A DNA stretch of 63,522 nt from Sphaerosporella brunnea (lineage: Eukaryota; Ascomycota; Pezizomycetes; Pezizales; Pyronemataceae). Of the stretch, positions 1-8,842 are shown piece by piece. Under the pieces are notes generated by a model, which saw only the letters and a list, made by a program, of their open reading frames with translations, made no database searches and was not told where the DNA came from. The DNA lies in the NCBI GenBank assembly GCA_008704415.1, contig VXIS01000282.1:1-63522 (forward strand). Reading direction: 5' to 3'. The stretch's first letter is position 1; the number at the start of each line of letters is the position of its first letter. The translations under genes and the position numbers were made by a program.

Positions 1-551
1 CCCTTGCGCCGGCACCTGGCTGATCAACAACCGGTGTCTGTTTGCTTCTCCCACCATCTAACGAGCTCAGTCGGTTTGACTATCTCCCGTGCAACCACCC
101 TGTTCTGTGAAATCTATGCAGGGCGGCCCGCACAGTCGCACTTCGTAGCGTATAAACATGACAAGGGAAATTTAACGCACGCATACCGCGGCTGGTACAA
201 CAGTGAGATCTGCAGCCCCGCTTCGGGAAGCCGCCGTGCCAATGGACCATCATGATTCTATGTACGCGTTCATTTGAGAGGCCCACCACTCGCTTCCTTA
301 TGGCCCAGTCCTTTCGGGTAAACAACACTAGGTATCACTCGGTCCTCAAAAACCAACAATGGACAACGTCTGGGGGACCGGTTTTTTTTTTACGGATCGG
401 ACAGCCGACTGCGACGCGTGATGCCTGAACCTCATTGCGCATGCTGTTCAAGATTTTCATCGCAGTCCTGACCAGCATCATCGCGGATAATCACATCAGC
501 CCCCTAGACTTTCGTCTTCATCTTCGTTTAGTCGTTTGTTTTAACGGCTAT
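1..551. other. Intergenic, no gene seen
   Basis: I see no convincing gene in this stretch. The short open frames lack a recognisable domain or a plausible splice structure. A T9 run lies near 370. The next feature is a TA-flanked MITE. Confidence 0.4.
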
Positions 552-553
552 TA

Positions 554-1054
554 TGCAGGATACCCCCCGCGAGGGGCGTATTTTGTGGTTTGACCCTACA
601 AATTTCGTATTATGCAGCATACCCCCCACTAAAATTATGTGGGTTTTTTTAAGCGAGCATTCGGAGCGCGCGCGTGCACCGAATCATAGTGTATCACTCG
701 GTCAAGCCATAGGGTGCTCTGTCGGTTATTTCCATTTCTGGTCGGGGGCGGTCTTCTCAGGCCGCTGGTCTTGCTTTCGCCGGTGGTCTTGCTCAAGCTC
801 CGCCGCCGGTCTGGCTCAAGCTCCTACCGGAGGATCAGGCCCGCCGGCCTCCGCACTCATCTTAAGTAGCTGTGTTTTCTGCCGTTCTGCTTGCTCAGTA
901 GTTAGTTCCTTCTTTCGGTCAAAAAATCAACATCTCTTGTTTCCAATATGCTCGCTTAAAAAACCCCACATAATTTTAGTGGGGGGTATGCTGCATAATA
1001 AGAAATTTGTGGGGTCAATCCACAAAATACGCCCCTCGCGGGGGGTATCCTGCA
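554..1054. mobile_element. MITE with ~105-bp terminal inverted repeats, TA flanks
   Basis: The two ends are near-perfect inverted repeats of about 105 bp, roughly 554-660 and 948-1054. Both start TGCAGGATACCCCCCGCGAG and run inward to the motif AAGCGAGCAT, with only a few mismatches. The element is bounded on both sides by TA (552-553 and 1055-1056), as expected for the Tc1/mariner/pogo superfamily. The loop of about 290 bp encodes nothing recognisable. The open frame crossing the whole element is a by-product of the GC-rich arms, not a gene. Confidence 0.8.
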
Positions 1055-1056
1055 TA

Positions 1057-1662
1057 ATTACCGTAATTAGTATCTACCTATTAGCATGCTCCGCACCAAA
1101 CGGCAAGCGCATCACAGTAGCCGAGACACTGGAAATTGCGGCTTCTTTCCTTTCCAAACGTCTGATCGGAGTGTTTTGCATTGTAGACAATCTCTCTGGG
1201 CGCAAGGCGACGTCAGATAGTAAAAATCTGCACCTGTTTTTCTTTACCACGTTGAAGGAACTCGTGTGTAGCATATCATTTATGGCCAAAACTTAACCTT
1301 CAGGACCCACACCTGTTGATTGATAATGATCCAGCCCACATATGCGATGGGTCTGTTTCATTCGACAATAGTATGAATGCTTGAGAAACGAAGGTCGGAG
1401 AAATGATATTCGGATCGACATACATAAACCATCAACCAAATACTACGATTCTGGTTCCTGTGAGGCCACCACCGCAGTCCCTTTGCTGCGAAAGAAACAT
1501 TGAAACCGCAGATCACGTGATACATAGTGGTCGGACAATTCGCCGACGATCTCAGTGCGCAACTCAAGCTATCGTCATTAGCGCCCCACACCACAACCAA
1601 CTAGGGAGGGAAAGCTTCTGAAGATGGTGCTTTTTGCAATTTCCGATCGCCCGGGCCCTTTA
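1057..1662. other. Intergenic, no gene seen
   Basis: This is the spacer between two MITEs. There is no supported gene, RNA or repeat in it. Confidence 0.4.
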
Positions 1663-2001
1663 GGGTGCGTTTGGACGCCCGTGGTCGGGTAAACTGTGGT
1701 TCAGAGAAACCATGATCGAGGTGAAACTACGGTTGCGCAAACGTCATTTGCCCGCGAGCCAAACAGCGTGCGACCACAGTCATGATTCTACCACTGCGGG
1801 TGCTTGTGGTGGCGGTCAAATCGTGGTCCGCACGGAGGTAGATTCTATTTTTTTAGAATCGTCAGGACCCTTGAGAACCATGGTCCGCGGAACCAAGTTG
1901 TGATGCAACCAGACAGTCACCGAATCCGCGAAATCATGTTCTCGTTGCGACCATGATCTAGCGCCCCGGATCGTGGTCCAAGCCGGCGTCCAAACGCACC
2001 C
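1663..2001. mobile_element. PIF/Harbinger-type MITE (TTA target duplication)
   Basis: A 339-bp element starts GGGTGCGTTTGGACGCC and ends with its exact reverse complement. TTA lies directly outside each end (1660-1662 and 2002-2004). A 3-bp TWA duplication is diagnostic of PIF/Harbinger elements (family knowledge). The interior has several internal inverted motifs, such as CCATGATC and GATCATGG-like blocks, but no coding capacity. A related left end (GGGTGCGTTCGG after TAA) occurs near 57004. Confidence 0.85.
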
Positions 2002-3095
2002 TTAGAGTCATGATGTGGGATTTCGAGGCCAGTCCCTGCTTCAGGCTCCTTCCAGCGCAGCGCATGTCCGGAAGTTTCTGGCAAGGGGGTATCTGGTCAG
2101 TGTCGGGTTCTAGCCTTAAATGGTGAGCTTCGAGTCATGCATAATGTCTCACCGCATGGGGTCTTGAAGCTTGCTGCTTTGTGCTTTCTATCCATTCTTT
2201 TCACGCTGAACATCGTGGCAGTTGCTTCACTTATCCTGAGGGGAAATGTTATGTTTCGGAGGTGGGAATGACCGTCGCCGGCAGTGTTGTAAATACCTAG
2301 AGCACACTCCGAAAAACACCCCCTGAGCTCCGCTCTGTGCACAGGCAGCACGGGTGACGAGACTATATACGTCTGCCACCAAGGAGGTAAAGTGAAGAAG
2401 ATGGGCACGAGTGTGGTGCTTTTTGTCAGCCGCCATCTTTCCCGAGCGAGGCGAAGAATTGATCGACACTGGAATAGACAAATCCACCACTCAGCCCCCC
2501 CTGTCCGCGGATGTTGTATGTCTTGCGGTTGTTGACAGATGCCCCCCACCCCAGGAAGAAAATATAGACGCCCTGAAGTACCTTTGCTGGGTATGAGGTG
2601 GCTGTAATTCTTTGCTCTTTACATTCCTTCTTGTGTGTTGATAGCGGCACCAGGTGGCACTGGCCGCAGGAGGGGTCGTTGCCGTCCTCTGATAGAGAAG
2701 AAAGGTGAACGTGGTTTTGTTCCAGAACTAGAATGGAGACTGGCTAGTTGGGGAAATTTCGACGCTGTATTCTATCGCCATCGAGGACTTTTTCGACCAA
2801 GCTAGTAGGCATCCTACTGCTGTTTTCGAAGGATATTTACTTACACAGCGGCTAGCATGATGAGCGTGCGTGGCCGGCAGACCTGCAAGCCTCCTCAGCT
2901 ACATGAAGAGTGGAATTAGGGGTGATTGTGGGAATGTGGGAGGGTGCTGGCGCTGGTGCAGTCGCCGTCACGGGTGTGCTCTCGCACGGGTTCAACCATC
3001 CCTGGTATTTTTAATACCGCCGTACTTCTCTCCCACAATGTCTATAATTCGCGTGGAAAGCCGAGACAAAACGACGCGCGCCGAGTGGAAGCCGC
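2002..3095. other. Intergenic; weak open frames only
   Basis: The longest open frame is about 150 codons on the minus strand (2097-2549). It has no domain I recognise, no clear splice signals and low-complexity composition. I do not call it a gene. Confidence 0.35.
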
Positions 3096-3782
3096 CTAAC
3101 CACGTAACCGTTCCATGAGAGACTCAAAAGGCCCCAACACCATCCAAGACGCCACGGCCCACGCCAACGCATGCGCAGGCGCAGAGACGCAACGGCGTAG
3201 CAGCCAGGAGTTTCTGCGATCTTCAATTTCGGACAGCAACCACTCCGAGTCAAACCAAGCCCACTCTCCGGCGACGGCGAAGAGATTGCCCCACAGTACA
3301 GGGAAGACATCGTAGCGCAGCAAGCTCAGCAACGCTGACTCGTCCAGGTTAAGACCCTGCAGGCGGCGCGCCATCGCTGAGAGGTGCCAGTCGGTCAGTT
3401 CCGTGTCGAGGAATAGTAGGCTGAGCATGATGCACGCATGTTGTTCCTCGGCACTAATTATGGTGCTCTCTGAATCAACGGCCGGATGAAAGCGCTGCGG
3501 GGCTTCGACGGGCGTGTCGGGGTTCGGGTGGCCGGAGCCATTGCTCTCGCTGTTGGAGGGAACTTGCTGAGGGTCCATGCCGACGCCGCAGTTAGCAGAG
3601 TGATAGTGCGAGCAAATGGTGGAGGAGTACTGTGATAGCTGCGTTGTGAACAGGCGGGTCTTGAACACGATCGCGTTCCGGCAAAGGAGGCATGATTTCC
3701 CGTACGGCCGGAGGGGCGCGATGATGCTCGGACGTGAGATGAGTTCGGTGACGTCAAATGCTCCAAATCCTATTCTGTGCAT
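3096..3782 (-). CDS. 228-aa protein with a DUF7079-like segment
   Basis: An uninterrupted frame encodes 228 aa. Residues about 118-170 contain LSLLFLDTELTD, then a helical stretch and LLRYDVFPVLWGNLFAVAGE followed by a WAWFDSEWL-type end. This pattern recalls the small DUF7079-like family known mainly from bacteria (an FLDTE motif, then EV.PV...NL..VAGEWAGFD.EWL). The N-terminal ~70 residues, with two CxxC-like cysteines, and a disordered P/S/E linker are not part of that family. A shorter start at an internal Met just before PQQVPSNSES is equally possible. No function is known to me. It lies alone, next to degenerate telomere-like sequence at its 5' side. The family call is from memory of motif order and is moderate. 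Confidence 0.5.
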   Translation of the reverse strand: MHRIGFGAFDVTELISRPSIIAPLRPYGKSCLLCRNAIVFKTRLFTTQLSQYSSTICSHYHSANCGVGMDPQQVPSNSESNGSGHPNPDTPVEAPQRFHPAVDSESTIISAEEQHACIMLSLLFLDTELTDWHLSAMARRLQGLNLDESALLSLLRYDVFPVLWGNLFAVAGEWAWFDSEWLLSEIEDRRNSWLLRRCVSAPAHALAWAVASWMVLGPFESLMERLRG

Positions 3783-3838
3783 TCACCCCTAACCCCAACC
3801 CCTATCCACCCCTAACCCCGATCGATCCCTAACCCAAG
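3783..3838. repeat. Degenerate telomere-like CCCCTAACCCC repeats
   Basis: Directly 5' of the 228-aa gene are several copies of CCCTAACCC and close variants (cacccctaaccccaacccc, then cacccctaacccc, then tccctaaccc) within 56 bp. They resemble the fungal telomere unit CCCTAA, but spacing is irregular and other bases intervene. Further single copies lie at 4249-4256, 20258-20270 and at the LINE target site (37521 and 43761). Confidence 0.6.
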
Positions 3839-4210
3839 TAATCAATATCCACCTTACGTTGAAATGAGGACGACTTCTCTATGGGCGCTGTCACATTATA
3901 ATAATCTCCTTCGAGTCGAGTGTTACACCATATATATGTTCTATCCTGCCCAGAAGATTATACTGGTCACCTGGAGTACAGTCCGGCTGCCCATACAGGC
4001 TGACCTGCCGGCCTACAGCCTCGGACTCGGTAGACAGAATTTTAGTGCGTACCACCCAGCAGATACTGCATCTGGGCAAAATTCTGGCGCTGTGAACTGC
4101 AACCCGAAAGAACTGGAATCCTACTAATCGACAGGAACTTTTCCTTTTACGGCAGTGAAGGACTGTGTGTGAAAACACGATCGAGACAAAAGCACAGGCA
4201 AACACTCGGC
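3839..4210. other. Intergenic, no gene seen
   Basis: No supported gene in this short A/T-leaning spacer. Confidence 0.35.
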
Positions 4211-4212
4211 TA

Positions 4213-4291
4213 CTCGACGATTTTTTAAGTATCCGGATGCCCAAGAAACCCTAACCCAGGCCAGCATCCGAATACTTAAAAATTCGTCGAG
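4213..4291. mobile_element. Miniature hairpin element (79 bp), TA flanks
   Basis: Two 28-bp arms (CTCGACGA, then a T run, AAGTATCCGGATG) face each other across about 25 bp that includes CCCTAACCC. TA lies directly outside both ends (4211-4212 and 4292-4293). Its terminal CTCGAC matches the termini of the 1.45-kb element that starts 15 bp downstream, so the two probably belong to one family. Confidence 0.65.
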
Positions 4292-4305
4292 TAATACCGA
4301 CTCTA

Positions 4306-5750
4306 CTCGACAATAGTGCAGTATTTTAAAAGTTTAAATTTTGACTGCCTGCGCGTGCGCGGGACGGACCGCTCAAGCGAATATCAAAAAGTTTATTTTC
4401 ATGAAAGATTGGACGTGGTTCCATCAGATTCGACGGGCGGAAAACCGTGACAAAGGGGTCAAAATATGTTCGGAGCAGTGAGGCAGGCTCGGTGCGGCGA
4501 TCGAGAGTTTTTGCGGCAAAAGGACGCCGGCCACCACTCCAGAATATTGTGGGAAAGTGTTTATAGATTAATTTTTCCCCCGTGATCTTAAAAGACGTCC
4601 CGAACCCTGTGCCAGATCAGACTCTCTGCGTGCCTTTTTTGATGGTGGTGCATTTGCTGTTGGCTCAGCCGCGTCGCTGGAAGGAGGTGAGGAAAGGCCG
4701 CTGGTCCCCAGATCCTCGTCTTCTGCCTCCGTTTCTTTGTCGTCCTCCTCTTCCTCTTCCTCCTCTTCACTGTACTGAAGATGTCCAACAATCCGTTGCT
4801 GTTGGGGTCTTGACCGGGTGCCTGCAAAAGCGTGGTTCCACCCTTCAACTTGTAGTGTATTAGCTACTTGAATAGCCAACTTGAAAAGGCGCGCAACTGC
4901 CATCGGAATAGGTTCTTACCTGTGCTGTATACACAGTTTCTCCATCCCCACCGTCGATTTCATCCTGTTCATCGGTGTGGAAAAGAGGAGCACCCGCTGT
5001 CTCGGCATGGGGCCCATGGGCAGCCGGTGCGTCTTCATAGTAAGCCCTCAACAGGCTATCCGGGAGTGGTTCATCGCTTCCGTCAGCTTTCGGTTGAGTT
5101 GTCCAGTCACCTACTTCTAAAGGATGTTCCGCCGAGAAGTTTCCAGTCGCCACCGAGAGCATGTAGTCCAGGGAGCATGACTTTTTTAGCTAAAGCAGCC
5201 AAGCCTTTTCTTCGCTTTGACATAGCGACTCGAAGGATTGAAGTGAAGAGCTTCCGGTGCAGCTCGCTTGGTACCGCGCTTTGGAGGTGGAGTTGTGTGC
5301 CGCTCTACTCGCGGGGTGGAACTCAAAAGGGCGGGTATGGGCATTGCTCGGCGAATGTGGAGGGCTCGGCGTAGGAGGGACTGGAGAGCACAAGATCAGG
5401 CTCAACGGACATGCCTTTGCGCCCGGTGCCGCTGGAGCGACTGCAGAGGATGGCACGGCTGCCTGAATTCTCGGCGACGGCGGAGGAGAGCACAAAACCT
5501 GGCTTAACGGACACCGGTGTGGTCCCCCAGAAGACATTTGGATAGAATTAAGGGCAGAGTTAGTGATGCCGGGAATGGTGCTCACGGTGTTTCCAGGAAA
5601 ATCAGCACAGCTCCCGCACACAACCATCATGAATAGGCGCACTGTCATGACGACGTCATTCGCCTCAACGTCAGAAAATACTTGCGGCCCGTCCCGCGCA
5701 CGCGCAGAAAGTCAAAATTTAAACTTTTAAAATACTGCACTATTTTCGAG
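4306..5750. mobile_element. 1.45-kb TIR element, TA flanks, carries an unknown gene
   Basis: The outer ends are inverted repeats of about 70 bp: 4306-4377, and 5750 back to about 5685. They begin CTCGACAATAGTGCAG and continue through TATTTTAAAAGTTTAAATTT to GCGTGCGCGGGACGG, with only a few mismatches. TA lies outside each end (4304-4305 and 5751-5752), consistent with the Tc1/mariner superfamily. The interior carries a minus-strand gene without any DDE/D transposase motif that I can see. The element is therefore either non-autonomous with cargo or an unusual autonomous type. Confidence 0.7.
4585..5648 (-). CDS. Unknown protein encoded inside the 1.45-kb TIR element
   Basis: Reading from 5648, an open frame of 152 codons rich in P/S/C ends in a TAG (5190-5192). 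The same frame then continues through an acidic ~100-aa stretch with an LSVATGNFSAEHPLEVGDW-type segment. A credible intron follows: donor GTAAGA at about 4924, branch GCTAATA, acceptor CTACAAG at about 4851. It joins in frame to a basic tail (KRRKRKRRTTKKRRQKTR), which looks like a nuclear localisation signal. The other possible downstream frame would give an E/D-rich tail instead. The in-frame TAG means either a dead copy or a missed intron. I recognise no family. Its position between the TIRs suggests it moves with the element. Start and exon limits are uncertain. Confidence 0.4.
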
Positions 5751-5817
5751 TAGGTACGATCGAAGAAATCTCGTCAGATTGTAAATAAGTCAAAGTGGTG
5801 AACAGCCTTATGTATTA

Positions 5818-6326
5818 CCGTAGAGCTTCGCCCATAAGGCAATTTCACCGGACCCAAAGCAAAAGGAAATGCAGGGCAATTGAGCCGATGTTGGTGTGGC
5901 GGAGGGGGGGGGATGACGCAAAGGCTGGTCTGCTCGCGCCGCGAAACGAAACTCGTCTGCCCACGCCGCAAAACGAAACTGAGAAGGATGTGACCCCGGA
6001 AGCACCGACTTGAACATGGCGCCCAAGCTCAACACCAGACCGAATAAACGGACCGTAAAGCATTATGGGTGAAAAGGGAGCGGATCTGGCTGGCTGGCGT
6101 TCATTTTTTAATTGCATTTGTTTGAAATGGTTGAAATTTGAGGTCGCATAATCAAGAGCTTTTTTATGACACCCGCGCGCAGACGAGTTTCGTTTCGTTT
6201 CGCGGCGCGAGCAGACCAGCCTTTGCGTCATCCCCCCCCCTCCGCCACACCAACATCGGCTCAATTGCCCTGCATTTCCTTTTGCTTTGGGTCCGGTGAA
6301 ATTGCCTTATGGGCGAAGCTCTACGG
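5818..6326. mobile_element. MITE with ~140-bp inverted arms, TA flanks
   Basis: The arms (5818 to about 5957, and about 6187-6326) are almost identical in inverse. They start CCGTAGAGCTTCGCCCATAA and run inward to a GCGCCGCGAAACGAAAC motif. TA lies outside each end (5816-5817 and 6327-6328). The 230-bp loop has no gene. The left arm has a G8 run where the right arm has C9, the only clear length difference. The long arms would fold into a very stable hairpin. Confidence 0.8.
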
Positions 6327-6487
6327 TATCTTGCGCTGATGCTGACACATCGCTCCCACACTTGTTCGAGACTTCGAGTGTCTTTTCTCTGCTGCCACAT
6401 ACTAAACACCCTGCACTCGAGACCCGCATTTTAAATGACCACCATTCTTTTTTTTTCTTTTTGCTGGTGGTTGTAATGACACACCGG

Positions 6488-7337
6488 CTATAGGCGTCCG
6501 CCGTCCCAACCACATCCTTCAGAAATGAGGCGCAAGAGGGTTCCGACAGGCGACATCTGGAACAGACGATTGAGAACAATCTTGGCACTTGCCGCAACAA
6601 GCAGCCAGCGGCCTCGGCCGAACATCTTGGCCACTATTCGCCCGGATTCCATAACCCGAGGCGGCATCTGCGGGACAAACCAACCAACCCCGAGCTCGAA
6701 TGCAATCTGCGCCACGGACTGCAATATGATCAGATAGGTCGGGCGGGAGCGCCATTCCAGCCCTGCCAGGTGGGCGAGATACCCTCCAATGTATGCACCA
6801 GTAGCCGCCAGCCCCACTTCTGCAAGCGCGGTGTGGCGGATTCGGCGAGAGTAGCGTGGAGGATAAGGCAATAACTGTATACTGTATTCACAGCCAAGGC
6901 GACGCTTCTGCCATGCGCAATCGCACGAGCCAATGAACTGATTTTTGGACTGGTCCGCGCTGAAGCTTCGACTATCTTTTGATAGAACTGACCATAAATC
7001 GTCAGCATCCTCAATGCAGAACATAGAAACAACTGCCCGTACTTTCTTCTTCTGCTGTTCGTTTGCCAAAGAATCAAAGCTCATACCAAACGTACGCGCG
7101 GGCGAAGTGGTCGAGATCTTTGAGAATTGGTTTTTTCAGAGTTGCGATTAACGAGAAAGCAGAGGTGCGTCCCCGCACCGCTAGAATGATCCTATTTCGC
7201 AGCTGGTTTCCTCTCATTGCAGCTTCGAGCACATCAATATCGCCGGCCTCAGCCCTCGCAACGAACCCCTTGCTCATCGTGTCCGCCCTCTCTGAATATC
7301 TCTCCCGCATGACTGCGTAGTTCTTGAGAGCAGACAT
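6488..7337 (-). CDS. Hypothetical membrane protein, probably frameshifted
   Basis: Two overlapping minus-strand frames appear to be one gene. The first (7337-7074) encodes 87 aa rich in charged residues (MSALKNYAVMRERYSERAD start). The second (7084-6488) encodes 198 aa with three hydrophobic helices near residues 95-118, 123-146 and 163-183. They overlap by 11 nt. Removing one T from the CTTTGAT at about 7075 would fuse them as ...WYELDSLANEQQ.... I found no intron with matching phase there, so a one-base insertion is the simplest reading; a second start at the internal ATG is the alternative. I do not recognise the family. It sits between two MITEs. Confidence 0.4.
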
Positions 7338-7418
7338 TCATATGTGACTCGCTGCCCCTAGGCTGCGTAGCATTGTCGCACCCCACTCAGGTTGTGGGCA
7401 ACACTGGTTCTGCTGCAC

Positions 7419-7700
7419 CTGTGTTCTCAATAGCCAGCCAGCCGGGTTGGCTGCGTTGGGCTGCGTTGGGCTGATCAAAAAGCCGGGCTGGCTTTTGAAG
7501 TCGTAGGCTGCATGAGCTGTTGCTCGGGTATGAAGGATGGACATCATTGTTGCTTCACTGGTTATCACTCTGTACCAATTCGCGACATTTACATGCAAAG
7601 GCGCCGCAGCCCACAGCCAGCCAGCCCGGGCTTCGTAGCCGGGCTGATCAAACAGCCGGGCTGACAGCCCGGGCTTTTGGGCCGGCTATTGAGAACACTG
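7419..7700. mobile_element. hAT-type MITE with 8-bp target duplication
   Basis: The ends are inverted repeats: C(T/A)GTGTTCTCAATAGCC on the left, its complement GGCTATTGAGAACACTG on the right. The same octamer TGCTGCAC lies directly outside both ends (7411-7418 and 7701-7708). An 8-bp duplication is the hAT hallmark. The interior is built of repeated AGCCGGGCTG/CAGCCCGGCT motifs, several of them tandem (GGCTGCGTTGGGCTGCGTT). No coding capacity. A relative lies at 31102-31426. Confidence 0.85.
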
Positions 7701-7793
7701 TGCTGCACGTTCTTCCCCATTGCAGAGAGAAAACTTTGCAATTCGGCGGCCATGGCAGTGTGCTGGCAAAGGTTTTTTGTAGAACGGACAAGG

Positions 7794-8160
7794 TCAGCGT
7801 GCAATAGTGTTGCTGGGAAGTGTCAGGCAATTTGGTAGAGTGATGTGATGGACAGAAAGATGTCGGAGCAGTGAGGCACATTCACACCAGGCCGAATACG
7901 GACGTTCTATGCAGCATCTAACAAAATGTAAAACAGGTATTAAGACGATACAAATACCCGCAGTTTGTTTCGGCACGTTCAGCTTCCAGTCATGGTCATA
8001 TTTAGTTTGGGTTCGAATCTGTGGGCCCTGTGGTTGAGCTGGATCTCCATCCTTTCCGAACCCATCCCAGACGGCTTTTTCGCAACAACTCAACCATACA
8101 ACCACCACAACTTCAACGGCCCATACTACGTCCATCATCCAATCGCAAATAGTTCCAGGA
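7794..8160 (-). pseudogene. 3' part of host membrane-protein gene split by the copia element
   Basis: This minus-strand frame continues exactly from the frame at 14216-13742 once the retroelement and one CAGGA copy are removed. The sum of both parts is 837 nt, divisible by 3, giving a 278-aa product. This part encodes a short hydrophobic segment (WMMDVVWAVEVVVVVWLSCC), then a polar region and a cysteine-containing tail, ending at 7794. The insertion separates it from its start and promoter by 5.6 kb. Function unknown. Confidence 0.65.
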
Positions 8161-8359
8161 TGTAGAGAATATTGGAGGAGGAAGCGACGCTTGTGTATTG
8201 AGAATATCTATCTAGAGACCGGAAGATGGGCGCCTTATTTATTCAGGCGCCCTCGCTCTAGAACCTCGCTACATATTCCAGCATCCTGAGTCTTAGACTC
8301 ATGGACGCGTCACCTTCTTTTCAATGACGCTGTTAGACTCCAGGTCTGGAGTTCCAACA
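8161..8359 (-). repeat. 3' LTR of copia element
   Basis: This is a 199-bp LTR bounded by TG...CA. It is identical at every base I compared to the LTR at 13543-13741. Directly inside it (8360-8370) lies the polypurine tract CTGAGGGGGAG on the minus strand. The flanking CAGGA (8156-8160) is one copy of the target duplication. Confidence 0.95.
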
Positions 8360-8842
8360 CTCCCCCTCAGCGACATAATAGAACTCCATATAAACAAAAA
8401 CCTTTTAAGGAAAAATAAAAATCGAGTGATAGGTGGTGATCAAAACACGCCAAGCCATTTATTTGGCTAAGGCGAAAAACTCGTCACCCCTTTTTAACAA
8501 CACACACAACAACCCGACGACGCAACCAGTAACCAGCAACCAGCAACCATCAACAGCCACAACATTATCAATTGCAGCACCAGGTCTACCCTGTGTGCTG
8601 CTGAGCAGAGTCATACAGCTTAATTGCTGTTTGATATATACTCTGTCTCTGCAACTCTGTGTAAGCCTGATAAGGGCAGACACATTGAGGTTATTACAAA
8701 AGCTTATTCAACCAGCGTGAAACCGCTGCGTCGTTAGTAAATTGGTTGAAAGCTCTTATAATTGCAGAGTGCTGCATTTTTCAAATGCCGCTCTGTTGAT
8801 AACGAAGTGCTGCTAAAATTTTTGCAGGTTACGTGCTCCGTC

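Noticed and set aside
553..1296. 247-codon plus-strand open frame crossing the first MITE
   Set aside because: It consists largely of the two MITE arms and the loop; the coding appearance is due to the inverted repeats.
2097..2549. 150-codon minus-strand open frame
   Set aside because: No domain, odd composition and no upstream signal. Likely chance.
3783..3838. True chromosome end
   Set aside because: The telomere-like repeats are irregular and sequence with genes continues on both sides, so this is at most interstitial.
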